NCBI GenBank assembly: GCA_003647035.1
Contig: QMMB01000012.1
Location: 1-16,420 of the forward strand
DNA length: 16,420 bases
Origin: Deltaproteobacteria bacterium
GTDB lineage: Bacteria; Myxococcota_A; Polyangia; Polyangiales; Houyiibacteriaceae
Reading direction: 5' to 3'
The notes beneath the pieces are model-generated. The model made no database searches, was not told the origin of the DNA, and saw only the letters and a program-made list of their open reading frames with translations. Position 1 is the stretch's first letter. Each line of letters opens with the position of its first letter. Shown here in pieces: positions 6,553 to 14,155 of the stretch. A program made the translations under genes and the position numbers.

Positions 6553-7479
6553 GACGAACACGCCCTTACGCTCACGCAGGCCCCGGTTCACCATGCTCTG
6601 GATCGTGCTCTTCACGAGCCAGACTTTCTCTTCGATTGCAGAATCATCGTCGTCCGGATCTCCGCTGAATCGGAAGGGCTCTCCGAAGTAGAGACGGTAC
6701 TTCGTCGGCAGGGGGGCGATCATGCCGAAAAGCATCTGCGGCATCACGGGAAACGAGGGCATCTTCAACAGGCGCGCGAGGGGCTTGAAGTCCGCGATGG
6801 ACGGGTACTGCTCCTCGCCCCCAATGACGGCAACAGGCACAATCGGCGTGCCCGTCTCGAGCGCGAGCCGCACGAAACCGAGGCCGAAGTCCGTAAGCTG
6901 GTAGCGCTGGTCGTAAGTCTTGCTGATGCCCCGAGCGCCCTCCGGGAAGACGATCAGACTTTCCTCCTGCCGAAGAAGGCGCCGTGCGTTCTCCGGGGAG
7001 CCGACGACCTGGCCGAGCCTCGGGTACAGTGTGGAAATGAAGGGCAGCTCGGCCGTCCACGTCTCGACCATGCTCCGCGGGAAGCGCGGCGGGTCGGCGT
7101 CCAGCATCATCGCGCTGCCGATCATCACCGCATCGAGCGGCAACTGGCCCGAGTGGTTCGCCACGATGAGGACCCTGCCCTGCGGGACCCGGTTGATGCC
7201 AGAGACCTGCGTTCGGAAGTAGCGGCGGTGCAGGAGGGCCGCCATCGCGAGCGCGTACCGGCTCGTCTCTGGATCGAAGCCGAACGGATCGTGGCCGACC
7301 TCGTTGAGGTGGGTCTTGATTCCGGCGATGCGCGCGTCGATGTCTTGACCGACCACCTCCTCGGCGATCCGGACAACACGGTCGCCGACGGATCGGAGCA
7401 CCTGCCGAATGGGGGACTCCCCCATCAACCGCATCCGGCGCCAGCCGGCGAATGGAACGATCGAGCCCCCCTGCCCCAT
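6550..7479 (-). CDS. Lysophospholipid acyltransferase-family (PlsC-like) protein
   Basis: The chosen start, ATG 7479, gives 309 residues. The frame is open for another 102 codons upstream, but that extension would be antisense to the 5' part of the HisN-like gene and looks non-coding; ATGs at 7434 and 7425 are alternatives. The acyltransferase motif appears as VANHSGQLPLD (106-116), in which His and Asp are six residues apart instead of the classical four. The second motif is VFPEGARG (177-184). IVPVAVIGGEEQYP (213-226) and YFGEPFRF (264-271) are typical later blocks. Family members transfer an acyl group from acyl-CoA or acyl-ACP to a lipid or sugar acceptor at the inner face of the cytoplasmic membrane; the acceptor here is unknown. 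The stop codon overlaps the SDR start by one base, so the two are very likely made together and may act on the same lipid. Confidence 0.88.
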   Translation of the reverse strand: MGQGGSIVPFAGWRRMRLMGESPIRQVLRSVGDRVVRIAEEVVGQDIDARIAGIKTHLNEVGHDPFGFDPETSRYALAMAALLHRRYFRTQVSGINRVPQGRVLIVANHSGQLPLDAVMIGSAMMLDADPPRFPRSMVETWTAELPFISTLYPRLGQVVGSPENARRLLRQEESLIVFPEGARGISKTYDQRYQLTDFGLGFVRLALETGTPIVPVAVIGGEEQYPSIADFKPLARLLKMPSFPVMPQMLFGMIAPLPTKYRLYFGEPFRFSGDPDDDDSAIEEKVWLVKSTIQSMVNRGLRERKGVFV

Positions 7480-7584
7480 GCAGCCATCGTGGGGACAGAT
7501 GCGGCACGCGTCAATCGGAAACGGTGCAAGGGACTCGTCACATCGCGACTTCACGCGGCGCACGAGACAGGTCATGCTCCGTGC

Positions 7585-8388
7585 ATGGGCATCGAGTTCG
7601 ACATCGATCGTATTGGTGGGCTCCGCGCAATACGCGCGCTCGAAGATCTCGTGGTCCGGGTCGGCGACACGGCGATGAAACATTTCCGGCAGGGCGTCGT
7701 ACCAGACAAGAAGCCTGACCGGAGTCCTGTCACCGTCGCCGATCTCGAAGCAGAGAAAGCGATTCGCGAGTACGTGTTTACACAATTCCCGGAAGCGGAA
7801 TTCTTTGGAGAGGAAACCGGCCGAAAGGGGGACAACCCCGGCCTTCGGTTCATCGTTGATCCCATCGACGGAACGCGAGCCTTCGTTCGCGGGTTTCCGA
7901 CCTGGTCGGTGCTCGTCGGGATCGAATCGGACGGCGTGCCGGTCGCCGGTATCGCATACATGCCCGCCGCGGGAGACCTATTCTCGGCAGTGCAGGGAGG
8001 CGGCACGACACACAACGGCAAGGCGGTGCGGGTTTCGAAGCTCGGGCCTCTCGCGGACGCGGACGTGTGCCATGGCGGCCTTCAGCAGTTCACGCTGACT
8101 GGGGTCGGGGACGCCCTCGTTCGCCTAGCGGGCGCGTGCGACATGGCGCGTGGATGTCCCGATTTCGACGGTTACCGGCAGGTCCTCCTCGGCCGTTCGG
8201 ACGCGATGGTCGACCCAGGGGTGCAGCCCTATGATGTCTGTGCGCCGGCGATCTTGATCCGCGAGGCGGGTGGGACATTCACTTCTCTCGACGGGCAAGA
8301 GACCATCTACGACGGCGGCGCGATCGCAAGCAACGGCGTCATCCATGACGAATTGGTCGCAGCTCTGTCGGCAACTCCTTACCAATAA
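7585..8388 (+). CDS. hisN: Inositol-monophosphatase-family phosphatase, HisN-type (probable histidinol-phosphatase)
   Basis: A 267-residue protein from ATG 7585; an upstream extension of the frame to 7153 is antisense to the acyltransferase and lacks family motifs. Metal-binding motifs of the family are all present: VTVADLEAE (49-57), FFGEETG (73-79), IVDPIDGTRAF (90-100) and PYDVCAPAILIREAGG (215-230). The probable Mg2+ ligands are Glu76, Asp92, Asp95 and Asp217. PYD in place of the WD seen in true inositol monophosphatases, and GAIASNG near the C-terminus, favour the HisN subgroup, which removes phosphate from L-histidinol phosphate in histidine synthesis. Other phosphomonoester substrates, such as inositol phosphates or 3'-phosphoadenosine 5'-phosphate, cannot be excluded. 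No other his genes are in the window. It is divergent from the acyltransferase, with a 105-bp gap. Confidence 0.85.
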   Translation: MGIEFDIDRIGGLRAIRALEDLVVRVGDTAMKHFRQGVVPDKKPDRSPVTVADLEAEKAIREYVFTQFPEAEFFGEETGRKGDNPGLRFIVDPIDGTRAFVRGFPTWSVLVGIESDGVPVAGIAYMPAAGDLFSAVQGGGTTHNGKAVRVSKLGPLADADVCHGGLQQFTLTGVGDALVRLAGACDMARGCPDFDGYRQVLLGRSDAMVDPGVQPYDVCAPAILIREAGGTFTSLDGQETIYDGGAIASNGVIHDELVAALSATPYQ

Positions 8389-8391
8389 ACG

Positions 8392-8423
8392 AGCAAACCT
8401 GGCAATCCAGGTAACGGCTTGCT
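8392..8423 (+). terminator. Hairpin in the spacer after the HisN-like gene
   Basis: Three bases after the stop codon an outer arm AGCAA (8392-8396) is followed by ACCTGG, loop CAAT, CCAGGT (8397-8412). After six unpaired bases comes TTGCT (8419-8423), which can pair with the outer arm. TTTCG follows, so a short T-run is present. This fits a modest intrinsic terminator separating the phosphatase gene from the fad cluster, or an RNA element in the fadN leader. Confidence 0.35.
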
Positions 8424-8463
8424 TTCGGGAGCGTCTTGCGGAAGGTTCATCCGCTCGAACCTC

Positions 8464-8470
8464 AGGAGAG
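8464..8470 (+). promoter_or_regulatory. Strong Shine-Dalgarno that sets the fadN-like start
   Basis: AGGAGAG ends a few bases before ATG 8475, with normal spacing (6 nt after AGGAG). It decides between this start and the in-frame ATG at 8436, which lies 13 codons upstream, has no such site, and adds residues before the Rossmann fold that the family lacks. Confidence 0.8.
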
Positions 8471-8474
8471 AAGT

Positions 8475-10841
8475 ATGACGAAACCAGTACGGCGAGCAGG
8501 TGTCATCGGAGCAGGGGTGATGGGCAGCGGAATCATGGCGCACTTCGCCAACGCCGGAGTCGACGTGGTGATGCTCGACATCGTGCCCCCGGGACTGAGC
8601 GATGCAGAGAAGAAGAACCCTGCCAAGCGGAATCAGTTCGCCGCGGGCGGCTTGAAGGGCGCGCTCAAGGCGAAGCCCGCAGCCTTCTTCCATCCGAACT
8701 ATGCGAAACGCGTCACCATCGGCAACCTAGAGGATGACATCGAGCTGCTCAAGGGTTGCGATCTCGTCATCGAAGCGATCATCGAGAACGTTGACATCAA
8801 GCGTAGCCTCTTCGAGAAGCTGGAAAACACGCTCGACGAGGGAACCGTCGTCGCATCGAACACCTCCGGCCTTCGGATCGCGGACATGCTCCAGGGGCGC
8901 GGCGATTCGTTCCGCAAGAACTTCCTGGTGATGCACTTCTTCAACCCGGTTCGGTACATGAAGCTCCTCGAGCTCGTCGCCGGCGAGGAGACGGACCCGG
9001 CGACCATGGAGCGCATGAAGGTCTTCGGTGAAGACCAACTTGGCAAGGGTATAGTCCTCGGCAAGGACACGCCCAACTTCGTTGGCAACCGCATTGGTTG
9101 CTACTCGATGTCGCTCACGATGAACGACATGCTCGATGCCGGCCTGACCCTCGAGGACGTCGACGCGATCACCGGACCACCGATGGGGCATCCAAAGAGC
9201 GCCAGCTTCCGTACCGCCGACATGGTGGGGCTCGACACCTTCAAGCACGTGTCGGACAACTGCTACGAAGCGCTGGTCGACGACCCGGAGCGGGATGTCT
9301 TCAAGCCACCGAAGTTCTTGGTCGAGATGGGGGAGCAAGGGATCCTCGGCAACAAGACCCGAGGCGGCTTCTACAAGCGCACCAAGGAAGGCATTCAAAC
9401 CTTCGACCCGGTCAAGCTCGAATACCGTCCCAAGGCCGGCGACCCGGACATCAAGAAATTCTGTAAAAGCCTCAAGGGCTCGGCGGCGGACCGCGTGAAG
9501 GCGCTCGTCGAAAACGAAGGCCCCGCAGGCAAGTTCGCCTGGAACGGACTGTCACGCACCCTCGCCTACTCGGCCACTCAGATCGGCGAGATCACCGACG
9601 ACGTCGAAGCCATCGATAACGCGATGAAGTGGGGCTACAACTGGGACCTCGGCCCGTTCGAGACCTGGGACGCCATCGGCTTCAAGACGGCCTACGATCG
9701 CATGAAGGCGGACGGCCTCTCACTTCCCGCCTCGATCGACAAGATGGCCCAATCGGGCGCCGAGAGCTTCTACACGGACGACGGCCGGGTATTCAACCTC
9801 ATCACGGGTGAGTACGAGGCCCGGGACATCGACCCGCGCAACGCAACCCTGACGATCATGCGACAGGGTGAGGCGCCGGTCTTCAGTAACCGCGGCACCG
9901 AGGCTTGGGACCTTGGCGACGGTGTGCTGGGACTGACCTTCACGACCAAAGCCAACAGCATCGACGACACCGTCGTCGAGGGGCTCAGCGAGGCGACCAA
10001 GATCGCAGAGCGAGATTTCCGCGCGTTGGTCATCTACAACGAAGGCGACCACTTCTGCGTCGGCGCCAACCTCTTTGCGGTCGTCATGGCGGCGCAGCAA
10101 AAAGCTTGGGACCAGATCCGAACGACGATCAGCGGTCTGCAAGGCGCGCTGCAACGGACGAAGTACTCGACCATCCCCGTGGTGGCGGCACCCTTTGGAA
10201 TGACGGTCGGCGGCGGATTCGAAGTGTGCATGGGCGCAGACGCCGTGCAGGCAGCTTCGGAGACCTACGTGGGCCTCGTCGAGGTCGGTGTGGGGCTTCT
10301 GCCGGGCGGCGCAGGCAACATGAACATGCTGTGGCGCGCACTCGAGGGGATTCCCGCCGACACCGCCGTCGACACCCTGCCCTTCGTCTCACGCACCTTC
10401 CAGAACATCGCCATGGCGCGAGTGGCGACGGGCGCTGGCGAGGCGCGTGAGTTCGGTTACTTCCGCAAGTCGGACGGCATCTCGTTCGACAAGGCGCGAC
10501 TTCTCACCGAGGCCAAGGCCCGCGCGATCGGCATGGCCGAGGCCGGCTACCACCCACCCGTGCGGCGCGCCTATCGGCTCCCCGGGGAAAGCGGCATGGC
10601 GACGCTCGACATGATGATCGACTCGCTGCAGGCCGGAGGCTACGCGAGCGAGCACGACGCACTGATCGCGCGCAAGGTCGCGATGGTGCTTTGTGGGGGC
10701 CCGTCGGGCGCCTCGCACGAGGTCACCGAAGAGCAGATGCTCGAGCTCGAGCGGGAGGCATTCATCAGTCTCTGTGGCGAGCAAAAGAGCCAGGAGCGCA
10801 TGCAGCACATGCTCACCACCAACAAGCCTTTGAGGAACTAG
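8475..10841 (+). CDS. fadN: Bifunctional 3-hydroxyacyl-CoA dehydrogenase/enoyl-CoA hydratase (FadN type)
   Basis: A 788-residue protein. The N-terminal half is a 3-hydroxyacyl-CoA dehydrogenase: Rossmann motif GVIGAGVMGSG (9-19), Asp35 at the end of strand 2 (NAD preference), ASNTSG (127-132), MHFFNPVRYMKLLELV (153-168) with catalytic His154 and partner Glu166, and GNRIG (204-208). The C-terminal part (about 470-700) is an enoyl-CoA hydratase domain with both expected acids: Glu583 in GGGFEV and Glu603 in GLVEVGVGLLPGGAG. The order dehydrogenase-then-hydratase is opposite to E. coli FadB, and the length matches Bacillus FadN (YusL). It carries out the second and third steps of fatty-acid beta-oxidation in the cytoplasm. 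The thiolase gene follows 45 bp later with its own ribosome-binding site, so the two form a FadN-FadA unit. No acyl-CoA dehydrogenase is visible here. Assignment is firm. Confidence 0.93.
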   Translation: MTKPVRRAGVIGAGVMGSGIMAHFANAGVDVVMLDIVPPGLSDAEKKNPAKRNQFAAGGLKGALKAKPAAFFHPNYAKRVTIGNLEDDIELLKGCDLVIEAIIENVDIKRSLFEKLENTLDEGTVVASNTSGLRIADMLQGRGDSFRKNFLVMHFFNPVRYMKLLELVAGEETDPATMERMKVFGEDQLGKGIVLGKDTPNFVGNRIGCYSMSLTMNDMLDAGLTLEDVDAITGPPMGHPKSASFRTADMVGLDTFKHVSDNCYEALVDDPERDVFKPPKFLVEMGEQGILGNKTRGGFYKRTKEGIQTFDPVKLEYRPKAGDPDIKKFCKSLKGSAADRVKALVENEGPAGKFAWNGLSRTLAYSATQIGEITDDVEAIDNAMKWGYNWDLGPFETWDAIGFKTAYDRMKADGLSLPASIDKMAQSGAESFYTDDGRVFNLITGEYEARDIDPRNATLTIMRQGEAPVFSNRGTEAWDLGDGVLGLTFTTKANSIDDTVVEGLSEATKIAERDFRALVIYNEGDHFCVGANLFAVVMAAQQKAWDQIRTTISGLQGALQRTKYSTIPVVAAPFGMTVGGGFEVCMGADAVQAASETYVGLVEVGVGLLPGGAGNMNMLWRALEGIPADTAVDTLPFVSRTFQNIAMARVATGAGEAREFGYFRKSDGISFDKARLLTEAKARAIGMAEAGYHPPVRRAYRLPGESGMATLDMMIDSLQAGGYASEHDALIARKVAMVLCGGPSGASHEVTEEQMLELEREAFISLCGEQKSQERMQHMLTTNKPLRN

Positions 10842-10874
10842 GCCCACCCGAAACGCACGAACCAGCAGGAAATC

Positions 10875-10880
10875 AGGAGT
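10875..10880 (+). promoter_or_regulatory. Shine-Dalgarno for the thiolase gene
   Basis: AGGAGT lies 6-7 bases before ATG 10887, the expected spacing. It fixes the thiolase start and shows the gene can be translated independently of fadN despite the short spacer. Confidence 0.75.
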
Positions 10881-10886
10881 AGAGAC

Positions 10887-12056
10887 ATGGGTAAGATTGT
10901 TGTCGTAGATGCGGTTCGAAGCGCGGTTGGTCGCGCAAAGAAGGGTTCCCTTGCCAACCGGCGCCCCGATGAGCTGGCAGGAGAGGTCATCCGGATGTTG
11001 ATGGCGCGCAACCCCAAGGTGGATCCAGCGACCGTCGAGGACCTCGTGCTTGGCTGCGCATTCCCCGAGGGCGAACAGGGCATGAACGTCGCGCGCATGG
11101 TCGGCCGGCTCGGGGGCTTGCCCGAGAACTCTTCGGGGATGACCATCAACCGCTTCTGCTCGAGCGGGCTTCAGGCGATCGCGCTGGCTGCGGGGTCGGT
11201 CAAAGCGGGCTTCGACGACGTCGTCATCGCGGGCGGCATGGAGTCGATGACTATGGTCCCGATGACGGGCAACAAGCCAAGCGCATCGCCCGAGGTCATG
11301 GAACAATATCCAGCGACCTACACACCGATGGGCATCACGGCGGAGAACGTCGCCACTCGCTTCAACATCAGCCGCCAACAGCAGGACGAGTTTGCGGTGC
11401 GAAGCCACGAACTCGCGTTGGCCGCCATCGAGCGAGGGGCCTTCGAGAACGAGATTGTCCCCGTCCATGGCGTGAAGTTCGATGCCAGCGGCGAGCGACA
11501 AATGTTCGAGTTCAAGGTCGACGAAATGCCGCGCCCTGGCACCACCGTCGAATCTCTGTCGAAGCTGCGACCCGTCTTCGCGGCTAAGGGTAGCGTGACT
11601 GCCGGCAACGCGTCGCCTCTGTCCGACGGTGCCGCAGCCGCCATCGTCATGAAGCAAAAGAGGGCCAAGGAGCTCGGCATCGAGCCGCTGGCGATCTTCA
11701 AGTCCTTCGTCACGGTCGGCGTCGACCCCTCGATCATGGGCATCGGGCCCATCCCAGCGGTGCAGAAGCTGCTGGCCAAGAACGACCTCACGATCGACGA
11801 CATCGACGTCTTCGAAGTCAACGAGGCGTTCGCCAGCCAAGCCGTCTACGTCCAGCAACAGCTAGGCATCCCCGACAGCAAGCTGAACGTCAACGGTGGC
11901 GCCATCGCCCTCGGCCACCCCCTGGGCTGCACCGGCGCCAAGCTCACAGCCACCGCCCTCAACGAGCTAAAACGCCGAGGCGGCAAACGAGCTATCGTCA
12001 CGATGTGCATAGGCGGAGGCATGGGCGCCGCCGGCCTATTCGAAGCCATCAACTGA
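10887..12056 (+). CDS. fadA: Acetyl-CoA acyltransferase (3-ketoacyl-CoA thiolase)
   Basis: A complete 389-residue thiolase. Catalytic residues are in place: nucleophile Cys91 in [10 protein letters not shown] (88-97), His344 in [11 protein letters not shown] (341-351), and the second Cys374 in [13 protein letters not shown] (372-384). [10 protein letters not shown] and GITAENVA are further family blocks. The enzyme cleaves 3-ketoacyl-CoA with CoA to release acetyl-CoA and a shortened acyl-CoA, the last step of beta-oxidation. Its position just after the fadN-like gene favours the degradative thiolase role over the biosynthetic acetoacetyl-CoA thiolase, which shares the same residues. The next gene, lpd, starts 17 bp after the stop, suggesting one transcript. 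Confidence 0.93.
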   Translation: MGKIVVVDAVRSAVGRAKKGSLANRRPDELAGEVIRMLMARNPKVDPATVEDLVLGCAFPEGEQGMNVARMVGRLGGLPENSSGMTINRFCSSGLQAIALAAGSVKAGFDDVVIAGGMESMTMVPMTGNKPSASPEVMEQYPATYTPMGITAENVATRFNISRQQQDEFAVRSHELALAAIERGAFENEIVPVHGVKFDASGERQMFEFKVDEMPRPGTTVESLSKLRPVFAAKGSVTAGNASPLSDGAAAAIVMKQKRAKELGIEPLAIFKSFVTVGVDPSIMGIGPIPAVQKLLAKNDLTIDDIDVFEVNEAFASQAVYVQQQLGIPDSKLNVNGGAIALGHPLGCTGAKLTATALNELKRRGGKRAIVTMCIGGGMGAAGLFEAIN

Positions 12057-12073
12057 CGAGAGCAAGGTAAGCG

Positions 12074-13480
12074 ATGGGCAACGAATACGAAGCGATCATC
12101 ATTGGTGGTGGCCCGGGCGGCTACGTGGCTGCCATTCGGCTTGGACAACTCGGCGTGAAGACCCTGTGCATCGAAAAAGAAGCGATGGGTGGAGTGTGTC
12201 TCAACTGGGGCTGCATTCCATCAAAGGCCCTCATCGCCGCCGCGAACCTCGCCAACAAAGTTCGGAACGCCGGACACATGGGCATCACGGTGAAAGATCT
12301 CGAAATCGACGTCGCCCAGATGCAGGTGTGGAAGGAGGGCATCGTCAAGAAGCTGGTCGGCGGTGTGACGAGCCTCGTGAAGGGTAACGGGGGTACCATC
12401 GTCATGGGTGAGGCGACCATCACGGGTCCCAACTCCGTCGAGGTGACGAGCACCGACGGGAAGAGCGCGACCTACACGGCGAGCAAGGGCATCATCGTCG
12501 CGACCGGCACGCAGATGATCGAAATCCCTGGTTTCGAACCGGACGGTGACGTCGTCATCACCGCGCGCGAAGCGGTGAGCCTTCAGAGTGCTCCACAGAG
12601 CATGGTGCTGATCGGTGGAGGTGTCATCGGACTCGAGCTCGGCATGGTGTATCAGAAGCTCGGCACGAAAATCACAGTCGTCGAGATGATGGACCAGCTA
12701 CTGCCCGGAACCGACCCTGATCTAGTTCGGGTTGTGGAGAAACACCTCAAGAAAGGTGGCGCCGACGTTCATCTCAAGAGCAAGGCCGCCAAGCTCGAGC
12801 GGAGTGGCGGCCGCGCCAAGGTCACCATCGAGACAGACGGCAAAGAGCAGATCGTTGAAGCGGAGAAGGTTCTGGTCGCAGTGGGGTTCAAGCCAAACTC
12901 GGCAGGGATCGGTCTCGAGAAGGCCGGGGTTCAGCTCGACGAGCGCGGGCACATCGCAATCGACGATGAGATGCGCACCAACGTGCCTTCGATTTTTGCA
13001 ATCGGCGACGTCGCAGGCATGCCCTATTTGGCGCACAAGGCATCGAAGGAGGGGGAGATTGCGGCCGAGGTCATCGCCGGACACAAAACGGCGCGCGACT
13101 ATCGCGGCATGCCGGCTGCCATCTTCACCGACCCCGAAATCGCAACTGTCGGCATGACCGAAGCCGACGCCAAAGCAGCCGGCAAGAAGGTCAAGATCGG
13201 GAAATTCCCGTTCGCGGCTTCAGGGCGCGCGATGGCGGTTAGCGAAACCGATGGGTTCATCAAAGTCATCATCGATGAGGCCGACCACCAGCTGCTCGGA
13301 GTTGCGATCGTGGGACCCGAAGCAAGCGACCTGATCAGCGAATCGGCGCTCGCCATCGAAATGTGTGCGTTTGCAGAAGATGTTGCGCTCACCGTGCACC
13401 CCCATCCGACACTCGGCGAAGGTGTGATGGAAGCCTTCAAGCACGCGTTGGGTGAAGCGGTGCACATCATGAATCGCTGA
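12074..13480 (+). CDS. lpd: Dihydrolipoyl dehydrogenase (E3)
   Basis: A 468-residue flavoprotein. FAD-binding motif [13 protein letters not shown] (8-20), redox disulfide [15 protein letters not shown] (39-53) with Cys42 and Cys47, NAD-binding [12 protein letters not shown] (about 183-194), second FAD motif FAIGDVAG, and the C-terminal active-site base HPHPTLGE (442-449) with His444 and Glu449 are all present. E3 reoxidises the dihydrolipoyl groups of pyruvate, 2-oxoglutarate and branched-chain 2-oxoacid dehydrogenase complexes and of the glycine cleavage system, passing electrons to NAD+. No E1 or E2 gene is in the window, so the client complex is unknown. A weak AAGG (12064-12067) precedes the ATG. 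It sits between thiolase (17-bp gap) and lipB (6-bp gap), giving a clear lipoate connection downstream. Confidence 0.95.
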   Translation: MGNEYEAIIIGGGPGGYVAAIRLGQLGVKTLCIEKEAMGGVCLNWGCIPSKALIAAANLANKVRNAGHMGITVKDLEIDVAQMQVWKEGIVKKLVGGVTSLVKGNGGTIVMGEATITGPNSVEVTSTDGKSATYTASKGIIVATGTQMIEIPGFEPDGDVVITAREAVSLQSAPQSMVLIGGGVIGLELGMVYQKLGTKITVVEMMDQLLPGTDPDLVRVVEKHLKKGGADVHLKSKAAKLERSGGRAKVTIETDGKEQIVEAEKVLVAVGFKPNSAGIGLEKAGVQLDERGHIAIDDEMRTNVPSIFAIGDVAGMPYLAHKASKEGEIAAEVIAGHKTARDYRGMPAAIFTDPEIATVGMTEADAKAAGKKVKIGKFPFAASGRAMAVSETDGFIKVIIDEADHQLLGVAIVGPEASDLISESALAIEMCAFAEDVALTVHPHPTLGEGVMEAFKHALGEAVHIMNR

Positions 13481-13486
13481 GGGCCT

Positions 13487-14155
13487 GTGCTGTTCTGCCG
13501 ACTCGGAACCGTCGACTACGCCGCAGCGCATCGTCTTCAGAAGCAACTGCAAGCCAAACGCATCGCAGACGAGGTCCCCGACACCGTGTTGCTGCTCGAG
13601 CACCCGCCCGTCTTGACTATGGGGCGCTCCGCCAAGGAGCAGCACATCATTGCGCAGCCCGATGTGCTCGAAGCGCAAGGCATCTCCGTGCACGAAGTCG
13701 GGCGTGGCGGGGACGTGACCTATCACGGGCCCGGTCAGCTCGTCGCGTATCCGATCATCGACCTCAAGCCGGACCGGCGCGACGTCCGAAAATACATGTG
13801 GTCGCTCGAGGAAGCGATGATTCGGACATGCAAGGAGTTCGGTTTGTCGGCGACGCGAATCGGGGGATTGAATGGCGCATGGATCGGGGATCGCAAAGTC
13901 GGGGCGGTCGGGGTGCGGATCAGCCGATGGGTCACCATGCATGGCCTTGCGCTCAACGCCGACAGCGACCTATCCCACTACGAGCTGATCGTTCCCTGCG
14001 GCATTCAGGATAAAGCGGTCACTTCGATTTCCGCGGAGCTCGGTCGAACGATAGGCGTCCCCGACGTGGCGGATCCCCTCGCGCGGCATTTCGCCGAGCT
14101 GTACGACGCCGAGGTCGAATGGCGCGACGCCCTTCCCGGCGACCTCAGTCTTTGA
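13487..14155 (+). CDS. lipB: Lipoyl(octanoyl) transferase LipB
   Basis: A 222-residue protein starting at GTG 13487; GAGGG (13479-13483) overlaps the lpd stop codon and serves as a close ribosome-binding site. Family blocks are LLLEHPPVLTMGRS (35-48), VGRGGDVTYHGPGQLVAYPI (71-90), GDRKVGAVGVRISRWVTMHG (134-153) with the catalytic Lys137, and IVPCGIQDKAVTSI (168-181) with the nucleophile Cys171. The enzyme moves an octanoyl group from acyl carrier protein onto the lipoyl lysine of E2 or GcvH proteins; LipA, not seen here, then inserts the sulfurs. Tight spacing with lpd implies co-translation, so the E3 enzyme and the start of lipoate assembly are made together. The last 11 bp overlap the end of the convergent GTPase-like gene. 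Confidence 0.95.
   Translation: MLFCRLGTVDYAAAHRLQKQLQAKRIADEVPDTVLLLEHPPVLTMGRSAKEQHIIAQPDVLEAQGISVHEVGRGGDVTYHGPGQLVAYPIIDLKPDRRDVRKYMWSLEEAMIRTCKEFGLSATRIGGLNGAWIGDRKVGAVGVRISRWVTMHGLALNADSDLSHYELIVPCGIQDKAVTSISAELGRTIGVPDVADPLARHFAELYDAEVEWRDALPGDLSL

Noticed and set aside
5480..6691. 403-codon open frame on the plus strand
   Set aside because: It is antisense to the SDR gene, whose motifs are clear; its His/Arg/Val-rich composition matches no protein family and reflects high-GC codon bias.
7153..7584. 144-codon upstream extension of the HisN-like gene
   Set aside because: It is antisense to the acyltransferase catalytic region and adds nothing resembling the family; the ATG at 7585 gives the normal length.
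7480..7785. Upstream extension of the acyltransferase frame
   Set aside because: It would overlap the HisN-like coding region by about 200 bases and shows no conserved residues.
10389..11858. 489-codon open frame on the minus strand opposite the thiolase and the end of the fadN-like gene
   Set aside because: The plus-strand genes are intact with catalytic residues and ribosome-binding sites; the antisense product is His/Asp/Arg-rich without motifs.
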